Source: Qipengyuania vesicularis
GTDB lineage: Bacteria > Pseudomonadota > Alphaproteobacteria > Sphingomonadales > Sphingomonadaceae
Direction of reading: 5' to 3'
Length of the DNA stretch: 64,000 bases
NCBI RefSeq assembly: GCF_019711415.1
Contig: NZ_JAIGNJ010000001.1
Coordinates: 675,001-739,000 of the forward strand
The position numbers were made by a program, and so were the translations under genes. Numbering within the stretch: position 1 is the stretch's first letter; each line of letters starts with the position of its first letter. This document shows, one piece after another, positions 15,651 through 25,550 of this stretch. The notes beneath the pieces were generated by a model. The model saw nothing but the letters and a program-made list of their open reading frames with translations. It searched no databases and was not told the DNA's origin.

Positions 15651-16961
15651 TCAGTCGGGGATTTCGTCGTTGAGGCGCAGGACCTCGCCCGCAAGGTAGA
15701 GCGAACCCGCGATGAGGATGGGGTAGCCGTCGTCAGGTAGCGACATGAGTGCTTGCTCGACGTCTTCGGCCGACGCCGCATCGGGATCGAACGCACATGC
15801 CGGGTGGCTATCATGACCGGGGACCGGAACGACCGTGATACTTCGCGCTCGATTTCCCAAGGGGGCGGTTAGAGCCCGCGGATCCTTGTTCTCGAGCATC
15901 CCGATGATCAGGTGTAAATCGTAGCCGAGAGCCTCAGCGAGTGCATTTCCAGCGCTCGGGTTATGGCCACCATCGAGCCAGATGCGGTCTTCCCCGACAA
16001 GTGCCGTCAGCGGGCCAGAAGAGAGCTTTTGCAGTCGTGCAGGCCAGTGGGCATTCCGAAGGCCGTCTGCAACACTCGCGTCCGAAACTAAGATCTTCTT
16101 TTGCGATCTCAGCATGGCAATTGCGAGGCTTGCGTTCAGCACCTGGTGGTCGCCCAACATGTTGGGCTTGGGGAAGATCTCGGGTGGTCCCTGGAGCGGG
16201 TAGTCATAGAAGTAAAAGTCGTTCGTGCACGGACTGCAATCCCAATCGGGTCCGCGCGCGATAACCTGCGCCCCAACCGACTGTGCAACATCACGGATTA
16301 CGCCAACTTCGTTCTTTGCTTCGGGCATGATCACCAGCGGTACGCCCTGTTTCGCAATCCCAGCCTTTTCGAAAGCGATACGTGCGATCGGCTCCTCCGG
16401 CACGCCATCTTCGGGAGCGAGAAGGAAGCGTTCGTGGTCGATCCCAAGAGCCGCGATCCCGCAGGCCGCCAGCACCTCAGGCTCCAGAACATTGGTGGCA
16501 TCGAAGCGCCCGCCCAGGCCAACTTCAACCACACAGGCATCCGCCGGAACGCGCGCGAATTCGGTGAAAGCGGCGGCGATCGTAACTTCGAAGAAGCTCG
16601 GATTGAGATCCTCGCCCGCGTCCAGCACCTCGGCCAGCAATTCGGCCAGGCGCTTGTCGGAGATCAACTCGCCTGCCACGCGGATGCGCTCGTTGTAGCG
16701 CACCAGGTGCGGGCTGGTGGTCATGTGGACCTTGTAGCCCTCCGCCTCCAGCATTGCGCGCAGGAAGGCGCAGGTCGAACCTTTGCCGTTGGTCCCGGCG
16801 ACGTGGAAAGTCGGCGGCAACTTGCGGTGCGGGTTGCCGAGCCGATCGAGCAGGGCGCGGATCGTGTCGAGGCCCAGCCGCCCATCAGGCACGCTCAACT
16901 GCGCCAGCCGATCAAGCTGGGCTTGCACCTCGGCGTTTTCGGAGCGGGCGAAGTCCCGCAT
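15651..16961 (-). CDS. folC: Bifunctional dihydrofolate synthase / folylpolyglutamate synthase
   Basis: A 436-residue Mur-ligase-type enzyme that adds glutamate to dihydropteroate and tetrahydrofolates. Seen: P-loop VAGTNGKGSTCAFLRAML (residues about 57-74), the TTSPHLVRYNERIRV omega-loop block, VVEVGLGGRFDATNV, GIDHERFL, and WLDGGHNPSAGNAL in the C-terminal domain. It is the last gene of the trpB-trpA-accD-folC group, starting 8 bases after accD; its stop abuts the stop of the convergent ampG. Confidence 0.95.
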   Translation of the reverse strand: MRDFARSENAEVQAQLDRLAQLSVPDGRLGLDTIRALLDRLGNPHRKLPPTFHVAGTNGKGSTCAFLRAMLEAEGYKVHMTTSPHLVRYNERIRVAGELISDKRLAELLAEVLDAGEDLNPSFFEVTIAAAFTEFARVPADACVVEVGLGGRFDATNVLEPEVLAACGIAALGIDHERFLLAPEDGVPEEPIARIAFEKAGIAKQGVPLVIMPEAKNEVGVIRDVAQSVGAQVIARGPDWDCSPCTNDFYFYDYPLQGPPEIFPKPNMLGDHQVLNASLAIAMLRSQKKILVSDASVADGLRNAHWPARLQKLSSGPLTALVGEDRIWLDGGHNPSAGNALAEALGYDLHLIIGMLENKDPRALTAPLGNRARSITVVPVPGHDSHPACAFDPDAASAEDVEQALMSLPDDGYPILIAGSLYLAGEVLRLNDEIPD

Positions 16962-16969
16962 TCAGACCG

Positions 16970-17818
16970 TCAGGCCGCTTCCGCAGGCGCGAGGTAGTCG
17001 ATCAGCGCCCCCAGCGTGCCCTTCAGCTCGTGGCGATGGACCACCATGTCGACCATGCCGTGCTTGTGCAGGTACTCGGCGCGCTGGAAGCCGTCGGGCA
17101 GCTGCTCGCGAATGGTGTCCTGGATAACGCGCTGTCCGGCAAAGCCGATTAGCGCGCCCGGCTCGGCGATATGCACGTCGCCCAGCATCGCATAGCTTGC
17201 TGTAACGCCGCCCGTGGTCGGGTCGGTCAGCACGACGACATAGGGTAGGCCGGCCTCTTTGAGGCGGCGTGTCATGACGGTGGCCTTGGGCATCTGCATC
17301 AGGCTGAGAATGCCTTCCTGCATGCGCGCACCGCCAGCAGCGGTCACGACGATGTAGGGAGCCCGCAAGGTCAGCGCGCGCTCGGCGCCCTGGCAGAAGG
17401 CGGTGCCCACCGCCATGCCCATGCTGCCGCCCATGAAGGTGAAGTCCTGCACGCCGACGACGGCGGGCTTGCCCTCGATCGCGCCTTCGCCGACGAGGAA
17501 GGCGTCCTTATGCGGGCTCTTCGCGCGCGCCTGCTTGAGGCGGTCGGTGTATTTCTTCGAATCGCGAAACTTGAGCGGATCTTCCTTCACCTCCGGCACG
17601 GGGAGCGTCTGGAAGCCTTCGTCGAGCAGCATGGCAAGGCGCTTGTCCGCGCCGATACGTCCATGGTGGTCGCAGCGTGGGCAGACATCCATGTTCTCGG
17701 CATATTCCTGCCCGAAGACCATCTGCTGGCAGCCGGGGCACTTGACCCACAGATCCTTGTCGGTGGTGCGCTTGGGGAGCCAGCTGATATTGTTGCGGAC
17801 GCGTGTAAACCAGTTCAT
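16970..17818 (-). CDS. accD: Acetyl-CoA carboxylase carboxyltransferase subunit beta
   Basis: A 282-residue subunit that with AccA transfers the carboxyl group from carboxybiotin to acetyl-CoA, the first step of fatty-acid synthesis. Seen: N-terminal zinc finger C27-xx-C30 and C46-xx-C49, then the crotonase-fold domain with [31 protein letters not shown] and [18 protein letters not shown]. The ATG overlaps the trpA stop by 4 bases (ATGA), so synthesis is coupled to the trp genes; this trpA-accD-folC order is a conserved alphaproteobacterial arrangement. Confidence 0.97.
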   Translation of the reverse strand: MNWFTRVRNNISWLPKRTTDKDLWVKCPGCQQMVFGQEYAENMDVCPRCDHHGRIGADKRLAMLLDEGFQTLPVPEVKEDPLKFRDSKKYTDRLKQARAKSPHKDAFLVGEGAIEGKPAVVGVQDFTFMGGSMGMAVGTAFCQGAERALTLRAPYIVVTAAGGARMQEGILSLMQMPKATVMTRRLKEAGLPYVVVLTDPTTGGVTASYAMLGDVHIAEPGALIGFAGQRVIQDTIREQLPDGFQRAEYLHKHGMVDMVVHRHELKGTLGALIDYLAPAEAA

Positions 17819-18609
17819 GCGGACGCCCTTGCCGCCGAATGCACTGCCTTGGCAAGGCTTGCCGTCAATTCGCGCAGCTTTTCCGGTGCGTTTTCGCCAT
17901 GCTCGCCGACCAGTTCGACGAGCGCCGAGCCGACCACGACACCATCAGCAACTTGGGCGATCTCAGCCGCCTGTTCGGGCGTGCGCACGCCGAAACCGAC
18001 TGCGACCGGAATGTCGGTCGACTGCTTGATGCGGCTGACGTTCGCCTCGATCGATTCGATAGCGGCCTGCTGCATGCCGGTGATACCGGCCACTGCGACA
18101 TAGTAGAGGAAACCGGAGGAGCCTTCGAGAACCTGCGGGAGGCGCTTGGCATCGGTAGTCGGCGTGGCGAGGCGGATCGGTGAGATCCCAACCTCGCGAA
18201 GGTGCGGGCCGAGCGCATCGTCTTCCTCGGGCGGAATATCGACGCAGATCACCCCGTCCGCGCCCGCTTCCTTGGCGGCCTTGGCGAACCAGTCAGGCCC
18301 GCGTCGGATCATCGGATTGGCATAGCCCATCAGCACCAGAGGAACGTCCGGATGACGCTCGCGAAACTTGCGCGCAATGCGCAGCACGTCGGCAGTCGTC
18401 GTTCCCGCACCGAGCGAGCGCAGGTTCGCGTTCTGGATCGCGGGGCCATCGGCCATAGGATCGGTGAAGGGCATCCCCAGTTCGATCACATCCGCGCCGC
18501 CCTCGACCAGCGCGTCGAGATAGGCCGAAGTGTCACCGTCGCCCGCGGTAATGAAGCAGACGAGCGCGGGGTGGGGCTTGGAGAAGGCGTTGGAGAGGCG
18601 GTCAGACAT
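17815..18609 (-). CDS. trpA: Tryptophan synthase alpha subunit
   Basis: A 264-residue TIM-barrel subunit that cleaves indole-3-glycerol phosphate to indole and glyceraldehyde 3-phosphate, passing indole to TrpB. Seen: catalytic E43 in [13 protein letters not shown] and D54 in [10 protein letters not shown], phosphate-binding [10 protein letters not shown] and [12 protein letters not shown] chose the ATG at 18609; an in-frame ATG three codons upstream is possible. The start lies inside the end of the small membrane ORF (8-base overlap), so translation is coupled to it rather than directly to trpB. Confidence 0.97.
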   Translation of the reverse strand: MSDRLSNAFSKPHPALVCFITAGDGDTSAYLDALVEGGADVIELGMPFTDPMADGPAIQNANLRSLGAGTTTADVLRIARKFRERHPDVPLVLMGYANPMIRRGPDWFAKAAKEAGADGVICVDIPPEEDDALGPHLREVGISPIRLATPTTDAKRLPQVLEGSSGFLYYVAVAGITGMQQAAIESIEANVSRIKQSTDIPVAVGFGVRTPEQAAEIAQVADGVVVGSALVELVGEHGENAPEKLRELTASLAKAVHSAARASA

Positions 18610-18796
18610 TGTTTTCATCTTGATGAGCCCAGCTTATTGCCCGTCGAATTAGTGTGATGGCCGCACAAGCAACTGCAAGTTCTCCTACCTCAATCAACTC
18701 TCTCGGCCAGCCGAGCACGAGGTGAAGCGCGCCGAATACTAACCCTGCCACGAGACCAGTTATCGCGGCCTCGCGGACTTCGACGAGCCAATTCAC
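18602..18796 (-). CDS. Small membrane protein between trpB and trpA
   Basis: A 64-residue ORF beginning with GTG that overlaps the trpB stop by four bases (GTGA) and ending 8 bases inside trpA. Two hydrophobic segments are visible, about residues 11-30 ([18 protein letters not shown]) and 37-53 ([16 protein letters not shown]), with a charged C-terminus AHQDENNV. The double overlap is the arrangement of a translated, coupled gene rather than of random frame. I know of no characterised protein in this position; function unknown. The alternative is an untranslated spacer with chance coding appearance. Confidence 0.65.
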   Translation of the reverse strand: MNWLVEVREAAITGLVAGLVFGALHLVLGWPRELIEVGELAVACAAITLIRRAISWAHQDENNV

Positions 18797-20007
18797 ATCT
18801 GCACTCCCAGCCGCTCGGCAACCGTGAAGATGTCCTTGTCTCCGCGCCCGCATAGGTTGGCGAGGATCACGCTGTCCTTAGGCATCTCCTTGGCGCGCTT
18901 CGCCACCGCTGCAATCGCGTGGCTCGGTTCGAGCGCAGGGATAATACCTTCGGTGCGGCAGAGGAGCTGGAATGCGTCCAGCGCCTCCTCGTCGGTGATG
19001 GCGGTGTACTCTACGCGGCCCGTGTCTTTCAGCCACGCGTGTTCGGGGCCGATGCCGGGATAGTCCAGCCCTGCGCTGATCGAGTGGCCTTCGGTGATCT
19101 GGCCGTCGTCGTCCTGCAGCAAATAGGTCTTGTTGCCGTGGAGCACGCCGGGGAAGCCGCCGAGGAGGCTGGCCGCATGTTCATCGCCATCGAGACCGTG
19201 GCCTGCCGCCTCGACACCGAGCATCTTGACGTCGGGATCGTCGAGGAAGGGGTGGAACAGGCCGAGCGCGTTGGAGCCGCCGCCGATGGCCGCCACCAGC
19301 AAATCGGGCAGACGGCCGATGCGGTCCTGTAACTGCGCGCGCGCTTCCTTGCCGATCACGCTCTGGAAATCGCGGACCAGCTCAGGGTAGGGGTGCGGCC
19401 CGGCAGCGGTGCCGATGATGTAGAAGGTGTCGTGGACATTGGCGACCCAGTCGCGCAGCCCTTCGTTCATCGCGTCCTTCAGCGTGCCGCGCCCGCTGGT
19501 GACGGGCACGACTTCCGCGCCAAGCAGCTTCATGCGGAAGACATTCGGCGACTGTCGCCGCACATCCTCTGCGCCCATGTAGATCACGCAGGGCAGGCCG
19601 AAGCGCGCGCAGACGGTGGCGGTGGCGACGCCATGCTGGCCCGCGCCGGTTTCCGCGATGATGCGCGTCTTGCCCATGCGGATGGCGAGCAGGATCTGCC
19701 CGATGCAATTGTTGATCTTGTGCGCGCCCGTGTGATTGAGCTCGTCGCGCTTGAACCAGACCTGCGCCCCACCGAGCGCCTCGGTCAGCCTTTCCGCGAA
19801 GTAGAGCGGTGACGGGCGGCCGACGTAATGCTCCAGCAAGTCGTCGAATTCAGCCTGAAATGCTGGATCGGCCTGCGCTGCGCGGTATTCGCGTTCGAGG
19901 TCGAGGACCAGCGGCATCAGCGTTTCGGCGACATAGCGGCCGCCGTAATCGCCGAAATGTCCACGCTCGTCGGGCTGGTTGCGGTAGGTGTTGGGATTAC
20001 TCGCCAT
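18793..20007 (-). CDS. trpB: Tryptophan synthase beta subunit
   Basis: A 404-residue PLP enzyme joining indole and serine to tryptophan. Seen: N-terminal [17 protein letters not shown], the PLP lysine K97 in [26 protein letters not shown], and the glycine-rich phosphate loop [10 protein letters not shown], and ending with the [11 protein letters not shown] block. Normal length. trpF, usually just upstream of trpB in alphaproteobacteria, is absent here; instead the divergent neighbour across a 91-base gap is a chorismate mutase. Confidence 0.98.
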   Translation of the reverse strand: MASNPNTYRNQPDERGHFGDYGGRYVAETLMPLVLDLEREYRAAQADPAFQAEFDDLLEHYVGRPSPLYFAERLTEALGGAQVWFKRDELNHTGAHKINNCIGQILLAIRMGKTRIIAETGAGQHGVATATVCARFGLPCVIYMGAEDVRRQSPNVFRMKLLGAEVVPVTSGRGTLKDAMNEGLRDWVANVHDTFYIIGTAAGPHPYPELVRDFQSVIGKEARAQLQDRIGRLPDLLVAAIGGGSNALGLFHPFLDDPDVKMLGVEAAGHGLDGDEHAASLLGGFPGVLHGNKTYLLQDDDGQITEGHSISAGLDYPGIGPEHAWLKDTGRVEYTAITDEEALDAFQLLCRTEGIIPALEPSHAIAAVAKRAKEMPKDSVILANLCGRGDKDIFTVAERLGVQM

Positions 20008-20098
20008 GTGGCCCTAATGCAGAGGTGTTGCGAACAAGTCGAGTGAGGCTTTGGTTTGTCCTCGACAAGCCGAATTCAAATCGCCATTCGCCCGTGCC

Positions 20099-20413
20099 AT
20101 GAGTGACGAATTCAAGCTGCCCGAAGACTGCCAGACCATGCGCGACGTCCGCGCAGGCGTGGATGCGACCGATCGCGAGCTGATGACACTGCTCGACCGC
20201 CGCTTCGGCTACATGCGCGCGGCTGCCCGCATCAAGCAGGATCGCGGAGACGTGCGGGACGAAGCGCGCAAGGCGGAGGTGATTGCCAATGCAGTCACCG
20301 ATGCGACAGCGCGCGGTTTGCCTGCAGAGGAGCTGCAGAAGATCTGGAACATGCTGGTCGAAGCGTCGATCGCTTACGAATTCGAAGCCTTCGATCGGGC
20401 CGACAGGGTCTGA
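20099..20413 (+). CDS. Chorismate mutase, AroQ class
   Basis: A 104-residue all-helical AroQ-type mutase (PF01817) that converts chorismate to prephenate for phenylalanine and tyrosine. Seen: helix 1 RAGVDATDRELMTLLDRRFGY with the conserved DxxDRELxxLLxxR pattern (quoted as VDATDRELMTLLDRR), then AARIKQDRG and KAEVIANAV. The short length and RRFGYM element resemble PchB-like isochorismate pyruvate lyases too, so salicylate chemistry is an alternative, but no siderophore genes are near. Its divergence from trpB places both branches of the chorismate node back to back. Confidence 0.85.
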   Translation: MSDEFKLPEDCQTMRDVRAGVDATDRELMTLLDRRFGYMRAAARIKQDRGDVRDEARKAEVIANAVTDATARGLPAEELQKIWNMLVEASIAYEFEAFDRADRV

Positions 20414-20423
20414 CCCGTCCCGG

Positions 20424-20774
20424 TCAGCGTGGGCTGATCCCGCCCGAACGCTGGTCGTTCATCGCGTTGGACATTTCGATCTGCGAGCGCCGCATCTCGT
20501 CCTGCGCGAAATCGTCGGAGAGCTGCTTTGCCTCTTCGGCTTCCGCGACCCACTGGCTATTGGGCTTGCAGACCTTCTTGGACCGCGAAATGCGCGATGC
20601 GGTAGGCGGCCGCGTCTTCTTGCAGATGATGGGATCCTCTTCAGGGCGTTCGCCTTCGACGATGATCGGATCATCCTCTGAGACGGCCTCATCGGCCTCC
20701 TGTGCGAAGGCAGGGCTTGAGCCGAGCGACAAGGCACCAGCCAGAAGCGCGGAACGCATTGCGAGTGATTTCAT
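20424..20774 (-). CDS. Small exported hypothetical protein with two conserved cysteines
   Basis: A 116-residue protein with a clear signal peptide (residues 1-25, cleavage after SSPAFAQ) and AGGAG 7 bases before the ATG. The mature part has the pattern DPIICKKTRPPTASR...KKVCKPNSQW, two cysteines about 20 residues apart, followed by a charged helix (AEEAKQLSDDFAQDEMRR). Proteins of this cysteine pattern recur in Sphingomonadales and are unnamed. Function unknown, probably periplasmic. Convergent with the chorismate mutase gene. The 130 bases upstream hold its promoter and nothing else I can identify. Confidence 0.7.
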   Translation of the reverse strand: MKSLAMRSALLAGALSLGSSPAFAQEADEAVSEDDPIIVEGERPEEDPIICKKTRPPTASRISRSKKVCKPNSQWVAEAEEAKQLSDDFAQDEMRRSQIEMSNAMNDQRSGGISPR

Positions 20775-20904
20775 TGCGGTCTCCTTGCACGAAAGGTAAC
20801 CGAAACAAGGAAAAAACACAAACGGCGTGCCTGGCGAGAGAAAGTTGCCCATGCGCCCGATTTTCCTAATCAAATCAGGCGCGAATATTGAAATCCCCGC
20901 GCTG

Positions 20905-21633
20905 CTAGGCCTTCGGTGCGCGCTGCAAGCTCGACAGGACACCTCGCAAGGTTCTCACCTCGAGGTGGTTCCATGCCGGCTTGGTCAAGACTCCGCGCAA
21001 GGTTCGCCTCGTGGCTTCTGCGCGCGGTTCGGGGAGGAAATAGCCCTTCGGTTCCAGCATGCCCTCAAGGTGAGCGATCAAGCCCTCCAGATCCTCCTGA
21101 GAGGCGGGCGGCAGCAATTCTTCCTGCGTTGGCTGGACGAGGGCTTCGTGCTTCGACCATTCATAGGCGCACAGGATCACGGCCTGCGCGAGGTTCAGCG
21201 AGCCGAATTCGGGATTGATCGGCACCGTCAGGATCGCACGGGCAAGGGCAACATCATCCGTTTCCAGACCCGAGCGCTCGGGCCCGAAAAGAATCGCGCT
21301 GCGTCCCTCTGCGCTTGCCATCTCCCGGCTTGCTTCTTCGGGCGTGTAGACCGGTTTGGTGACGCCGCGCTTGCGGACCGTGGTCGCATAGACATGTGCG
21401 CAATCGGCGACTGCTTCGGCAGTCGTCGCATAGACCTTGGCGCGCTCGAGCACGATATCCGCTCCGGCTGCCGCCGGGCCCGCATCGGGGTTGGGCCAAC
21501 CATCGCGCGGCTCGACCATGCGCAATTCGGTAAGCCCGAAATTGAGCATCGCACGCGCTGCCTTGCCGATATTCTCGCCGAGTTGGGGACGGACGAGGAC
21601 AATGACGGGTTTGCGGCTGTCAGCCTCGCTCAT
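20905..21633 (-). CDS. trmJ: TrmJ-like tRNA/rRNA 2'-O-methyltransferase (SPOUT)
   Basis: A 242-residue SpoU/TrmH-class methyltransferase. Seen: motif 1 [20 protein letters not shown] (residues 14-33), motif 2 [11 protein letters not shown], motif 3 [18 protein letters not shown], which together make the trefoil-knot SAM site. The [12 protein letters not shown] entry and overall length fit TrmJ, which methylates position 32 of several tRNAs. The C-terminal helical extension is present. It overlaps nrdR by 14 bases and is transcribed after it. Confidence 0.85.
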   Translation of the reverse strand: MSEADSRKPVIVLVRPQLGENIGKAARAMLNFGLTELRMVEPRDGWPNPDAGPAAAGADIVLERAKVYATTAEAVADCAHVYATTVRKRGVTKPVYTPEEASREMASAEGRSAILFGPERSGLETDDVALARAILTVPINPEFGSLNLAQAVILCAYEWSKHEALVQPTQEELLPPASQEDLEGLIAHLEGMLEPKGYFLPEPRAEATRRTLRGVLTKPAWNHLEVRTLRGVLSSLQRAPKA

Positions 21634-22087
21634 TGGCGGCTTCCTGCACCGTACTGGCGAATTCCTCGAAATCGCGAGCCTCGCTGAAGTCGCGATAGAC
21701 GCTGGCGAAGCGGATATAGGCGACGCTGTCGAGCTGGCGCAGGCCGTCCATCACGAGCTCGCCGATCTTCTTGGAAGGGATTTCGGCTTCGCCTGCCGTC
21801 TCGACCTGGCGCTGGATGCCGCTGACAAGCTGGTCGATCTGCTCCTGCTTAACGTCGCGCTTGCGGCAGGCGAGCGAGATCGACTGCTCGAGCTTGCCGC
21901 GCTCGAACCCCTCGCGACGGTCATTCGATTTGACGACGGTGACTTCGCGCAGCTGGACGCGTTCGAAGGTGGTGAACCGGGCCCCACATTTCGAACACTG
22001 GCGACGGCGGCGGATCGAGGTGGCGTCCTCGGTCGGCCGGGAATCCTTCACCTGGCTATCGTCATGGGCGCAGAATGGGCAGCGCAT
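21620..22087 (-). CDS. nrdR: Transcriptional repressor NrdR
   Basis: A 155-residue repressor of ribonucleotide reductase genes. Seen: zinc ribbon C3-xx-C6 and C31-xx-C34 with the conserved [19 protein letters not shown] linker, then the ATP-cone domain [16 protein letters not shown] through [18 protein letters not shown]. It senses ATP/dATP and binds NrdR boxes near nrd promoters; none of its targets are in the window. Position after glyA and before trmJ is common in alphaproteobacteria. Confidence 0.97.
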   Translation of the reverse strand: MRCPFCAHDDSQVKDSRPTEDATSIRRRRQCSKCGARFTTFERVQLREVTVVKSNDRREGFERGKLEQSISLACRKRDVKQEQIDQLVSGIQRQVETAGEAEIPSKKIGELVMDGLRQLDSVAYIRFASVYRDFSEARDFEEFASTVQEAANERG

Positions 22088-22102
22088 CGTCTATCCGCGA
22101 AT

Positions 22103-22354
22103 TCAGGGGCGCAGGCGCTTGTAGAGCATGAAACCCGCGCCTGCGACGCCGCCGATGATCGGGCCCACGACGGGCAGGACCCATCCAGCGACCGCGCCAA
22201 CGGCTGCGCCGGTCAGAACGGGCTTGGTCGAAGGATGATCGAGACCATCCTTCATCATGCCCTTCAGTTCCGCCTGCGCGTCGGGGACCAAGTCATGATC
22301 ACCATAATTGCTGCGCTCGTCCTCGGGTTCGCGATCGTCGGGGATATTGGCCAT
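22103..22354 (-). CDS. Small hypothetical membrane protein
   Basis: An 83-residue protein starting at an ATG with AAGGAG 6 bases upstream. The N-terminal half is polar and acidic (DDREPEDERSNYGDHD), the C-terminal half is one glycine/alanine/valine-rich hydrophobic stretch (GAAVGAVAGWVLPVVGPIIG and after), able to form a glycine-zipper-like hairpin in the membrane, ending in basic LYKRLRP. No family recognised. It lies between glyA and nrdR with 11- and 15-base gaps, so it is probably cotranscribed with them. Confidence 0.75.
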   Translation of the reverse strand: MANIPDDREPEDERSNYGDHDLVPDAQAELKGMMKDGLDHPSTKPVLTGAAVGAVAGWVLPVVGPIIGGVAGAGFMLYKRLRP

Positions 22355-22365
22355 GGGGTGCTCCT

Positions 22366-23679
22366 TTAGCGGCCGGGGTAGACCGGGAAAGCTTCGCACA
22401 GCTTGGCCACACGGTCACGCACGCTCTGTTCGACCTGTCCATCACCCTCGGGTCCGTTGCGCGACAGGCCGTCGACCACTTCGCAGATCAGCTTGCCGAT
22501 GGTTTCGAACTCGGCCTCGCCGAAACCGCGCGTCGTACCGGCCGGCGTGCCGAGGCGAATACCGCTGGTCACGAAGGGGCTGCGAGTGTCGTAGGGGATG
22601 CCGTTCTTGTTGCAGGTGAGCCAGGCTCGGTCGAGGCCGGATTCGGCTGCCTTGCCCGTCACATCCTTGGCGGTGAGGTCGACGAGCATGGAATGGTTGT
22701 CGGTCCCGCCGGAGACCACGCGTAGGCCGTTTGCCTCGATCCCGCGTGCCAGCGCACGCGCATTGGCGACAACATTGGCGGCATAGTCCTTGAAACCGGG
22801 ACGCAGCGCCTCGCGGAAAGCGACCGCCTTGGCAGCGATCACGTGCATAAGCGGTCCGCCCTGAAGACCGGGGAAGACGGCCATGTTGATGGGCTTGGTC
22901 AGTTCTTCGTCGTCCCAAAGGATAACACCCGAGCGGGGCCCACGAAGGCTCTTGTGCGTGGTCGTGGTGACGACATGGGCATGCGGGAAAGGCGAGGGAT
23001 GCGCACCGCCCGCGACGAGGCCGGAGATATGGCTCATATCGACCATCAGGTACGCGCCGACTTCGTCAGCTACCTTGCGGAAGGCTTCCCAGTCCCAGAC
23101 GCGGCTGTAGGCCGTGCCGCCCGCGATGATGAGCTTGGGACTATGCTCCTTCGCGATTGCCATGACCTCATCCATGTCGATGAGTTCATCGTCCTTGCGC
23201 ACGCCGTAGCTGACCGGATTGAACCACTTGCCGCTCATGTTGACCGGCGAGCCATGAGTGAGGTGGCCGCCCGAATTCAGGTCGAGCCCCATGAAGGTAT
23301 CGCCCGGCTGCAGCAGCGCGAGGAAGACCGCCTGGTTCATCTGGCTGCCTGAATTGGGCTGCACGTTGGCGAAATTGCAGCCGAACAGCTGCTTCGCCCG
23401 ATCGATGGCCAGCGTTTCGACCACGTCCGCATAGTCGCAGCCGCCGTAGTAGCGCTTGCCGGGATAGCCCTCGGCATATTTGTTGGTGAAGACGCTGCCA
23501 GTCGCTTCGAGCACGGCGGTCGAGGCGATGTTCTCGCTCGCGATCAGCTCGATCTTGTCCTGCTGGCGGCCCAGTTCCTTGCGGATCGCCTCGTAGATCT
23601 CCGGATCGGCCTCGGCGAGGCTGTCGTGCCAGAAACGGTCCATCGGGGTGCGTGCGGGGTCTTTTGCCTGAGTAGCCAT
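22366..23679 (-). CDS. glyA: Serine hydroxymethyltransferase
   Basis: A 437-residue PLP enzyme interconverting serine and glycine with tetrahydrofolate. Seen: [14 protein letters not shown] entry ([11 protein letters not shown]), [38 protein letters not shown], and the PLP lysine in [14 protein letters not shown]. Normal length. It is followed 2 bases downstream of rpiB in the same direction, giving the rpiB-glyA-(small membrane protein)-nrdR-trmJ order found across alphaproteobacteria. Confidence 0.98.
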   Translation of the reverse strand: MATQAKDPARTPMDRFWHDSLAEADPEIYEAIRKELGRQQDKIELIASENIASTAVLEATGSVFTNKYAEGYPGKRYYGGCDYADVVETLAIDRAKQLFGCNFANVQPNSGSQMNQAVFLALLQPGDTFMGLDLNSGGHLTHGSPVNMSGKWFNPVSYGVRKDDELIDMDEVMAIAKEHSPKLIIAGGTAYSRVWDWEAFRKVADEVGAYLMVDMSHISGLVAGGAHPSPFPHAHVVTTTTHKSLRGPRSGVILWDDEELTKPINMAVFPGLQGGPLMHVIAAKAVAFREALRPGFKDYAANVVANARALARGIEANGLRVVSGGTDNHSMLVDLTAKDVTGKAAESGLDRAWLTCNKNGIPYDTRSPFVTSGIRLGTPAGTTRGFGEAEFETIGKLICEVVDGLSRNGPEGDGQVEQSVRDRVAKLCEAFPVYPGR

Positions 23680-23681
23680 GA

Positions 23682-24119
23682 TCAGATGTCCGGGTTGGAG
23701 AGCTTGTCGACGCGGCGCTGGTGGCGACCGCCTGCAAATTCGGTGTCGAGGAAGGCGGTGACGCAGGCCTTAGCCATGTCGACACCGGTCAGCCTTGCGC
23801 CAAGCGCCAGGCAATTCGCATCATTGTGTTCGCGGGCAAGGGCGGCCGAAAGTGGTTCGGAGACCAGCGCGCAACGTACATTCGGATTGCGGTTAACGCT
23901 GATCGAGATACCGATCCCGCTACCACACAGGGCGATGCCGCGCTCTGCCGTGCCATCGGCCACGACGCCGGCCAGCTTGTAGCCGAAGTCGGGATAGTCG
24001 ACGCTGTCCGTGGTCTCGGGTCCGAGGTCGGCAACCTCGTGTCCCTGTTCGATAAGCCAGTCGCGCAAGGTCGCTTTAAGCTCGATTGCGGCATGGTCGG
24101 AGGCGAGGGCGATACGCAT
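23682..24119 (-). CDS. rpiB: Ribose-5-phosphate isomerase B
   Basis: A 145-residue RpiB/LacA/LacB-type isomerase for ribose 5-phosphate and ribulose 5-phosphate. Seen: [15 protein letters not shown] with D8-H9, and the catalytic C65 in [16 protein letters not shown]. The later [21 protein letters not shown] block is typical. The start is at MRIALAS; four extra upstream codons in the open frame have no ribosome-binding site advantage. First gene of the rpiB-glyA group. Confidence 0.95.
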   Translation of the reverse strand: MRIALASDHAAIELKATLRDWLIEQGHEVADLGPETTDSVDYPDFGYKLAGVVADGTAERGIALCGSGIGISISVNRNPNVRCALVSEPLSAALAREHNDANCLALGARLTGVDMAKACVTAFLDTEFAGGRHQRRVDKLSNPDI

Positions 24120-24244
24120 GGCCAGCCACATAGGGACTACAGCCGATTCTCTCCACCCCGAAGACCGCCCTATTGCACACGAAAGTGCCGGAATCCGGCT
24201 TGGTTATGGCAAATAATTAATGAATCTCGCGTAGGTGCGCGCAT

Positions 24245-25483
24245 ATGAACATGTCCGCACACGCCTCTCTTACCGCCGACGTGGTTACCCGGCTTACGCC
24301 GCAACCGATCAAGAGCGATCCGATCGACCGCATCCTCAATGCGGTGCGCACCCATCTCGGCACCGAGATCGCCTTCGCCTCGCGCTATGTCGAGAATAAC
24401 GAGAAGGAACTGACGCATGTCGATTCCGACCTCGACCTGCCCATGGGCCCGGGATTCCGCGATCCGCGCGAGAATAGCTATTGCTGGCACATCGCCGAAG
24501 GGCGACTGCCCGAGCTGATCCGGGACCCGGCAGATTTTCCCTTTACGCAGGATATCGCGATCACGCACTTCCTGCCGGTCGGTTGCCACCTCAATACGCC
24601 TCTGCGGCTTTCGGATGGCACGCTATACGGCAGTTTCTGCTGCCTCAGTCGCAATCCCGACCGCACCATGACCGAGCGCGATGTCGACGTGCTGCGCGCC
24701 TTCGCCGCGCTGGCAGTCGAGCAGATCGAGGCGAATGTCGAGACCGATTTCCGCCGTGAGCGGATCAACGCCCGGATCGACAAGCTGCTCGAAGAAAAGA
24801 GCCTCGATATCCACCAGCAACCGATCCATTCGATCCAGACCGGCAAGCCGGTGGGCGTGGAATGCCTTTCACGTTTCCCCGATGCGATGATGCGCAGCCC
24901 GGACAAGTGGTTCGACGAAGCCGCCGAGGTGGGTAGGGGCGTCGAACTGGAACTGCTCGCAGTCGAGGTTGCACTCGCCAATGTCGACCAGATGCCGGCC
25001 GGGTTCTACGTCTCGGTCAATGCCTCGCCTGAAGCGATCATGTCGGGCAAGCTCGCCAAGATCCTTGAACGCGCAGGCAAGGTGGACCTGGTCGTTGAAG
25101 TTACCGAGCATCAGCAAGTTAATGATTTCAACGCCTTGCGTGAGGCTTTGAAACCCATTTCAAAGCATGCGCGCATTGCCATCGACGATGTCGGTTCAGG
25201 CTATGCGGGCCTCCGCCACTTGGTGGACCTTTCCCCGGACCTGCTCAAGCTGGACATGGAACTGACCCGCGACATCCACCAAGACATCGCCCGCTGCGCG
25301 CTGGTCGGCGCCATGGTCCGGTTTGCCGAAGCCATCGGTTCGAAACTGATCGCCGAGGGCATCGAGAACGAGGAAGAGGCCGCAGTGCTGAAACGCCTCG
25401 GGGTCGAATACGGGCAGGGGTACCATTTCGCCAAGCCGATGCCGATGGCCGATGCGATCAAGCACCTGATGAAGAAGCGCTGA
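24245..25483 (+). CDS. GAF-EAL domain cyclic-di-GMP phosphodiesterase
   Basis: A 412-residue soluble protein: GAF-type sensor at residues about 20-160 (with SYCWHIAEGRLPELI and CHLNTPLRLSDGTLYGSFCCL) and an EAL domain from about 175 to the end. EAL motif reads ECL (VECLSRF), retaining the catalytic Glu; the other catalytic elements are present: SVNASPEA, VVEVTEH, IDDVGSGYAGL, LLKLDMELTRDI, IAEGIENEEE and GQGYHFAKP. An active phosphodiesterase hydrolysing c-di-GMP to pGpG is therefore likely. There is no GGDEF domain and no membrane segment. The GAF ligand is unknown. Convergent with rpoD over a shared terminator. Confidence 0.88.
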   Translation: MNMSAHASLTADVVTRLTPQPIKSDPIDRILNAVRTHLGTEIAFASRYVENNEKELTHVDSDLDLPMGPGFRDPRENSYCWHIAEGRLPELIRDPADFPFTQDIAITHFLPVGCHLNTPLRLSDGTLYGSFCCLSRNPDRTMTERDVDVLRAFAALAVEQIEANVETDFRRERINARIDKLLEEKSLDIHQQPIHSIQTGKPVGVECLSRFPDAMMRSPDKWFDEAAEVGRGVELELLAVEVALANVDQMPAGFYVSVNASPEAIMSGKLAKILERAGKVDLVVEVTEHQQVNDFNALREALKPISKHARIAIDDVGSGYAGLRHLVDLSPDLLKLDMELTRDIHQDIARCALVGAMVRFAEAIGSKLIAEGIENEEEAAVLKRLGVEYGQGYHFAKPMPMADAIKHLMKKR

Positions 25484-25503
25484 GCAAACGCGATACGAAA
25501 AAG

Positions 25504-25534
25504 GGGCGCCGGACCATGGTCTGGCGCCCGTTTT
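25504..25534. terminator. Bidirectional terminator between the EAL gene and rpoD
   Basis: GGGCGCC (25504-25510) pairs with GGCGCCC (25523-25529), extended inward by further pairs. TTTT follows on the plus strand and an A-run precedes it, giving T-runs in both directions, as expected between two convergent genes. Confidence 0.85.
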
Positions 25535-25550
25535 GCATTAGCAAATCGTT

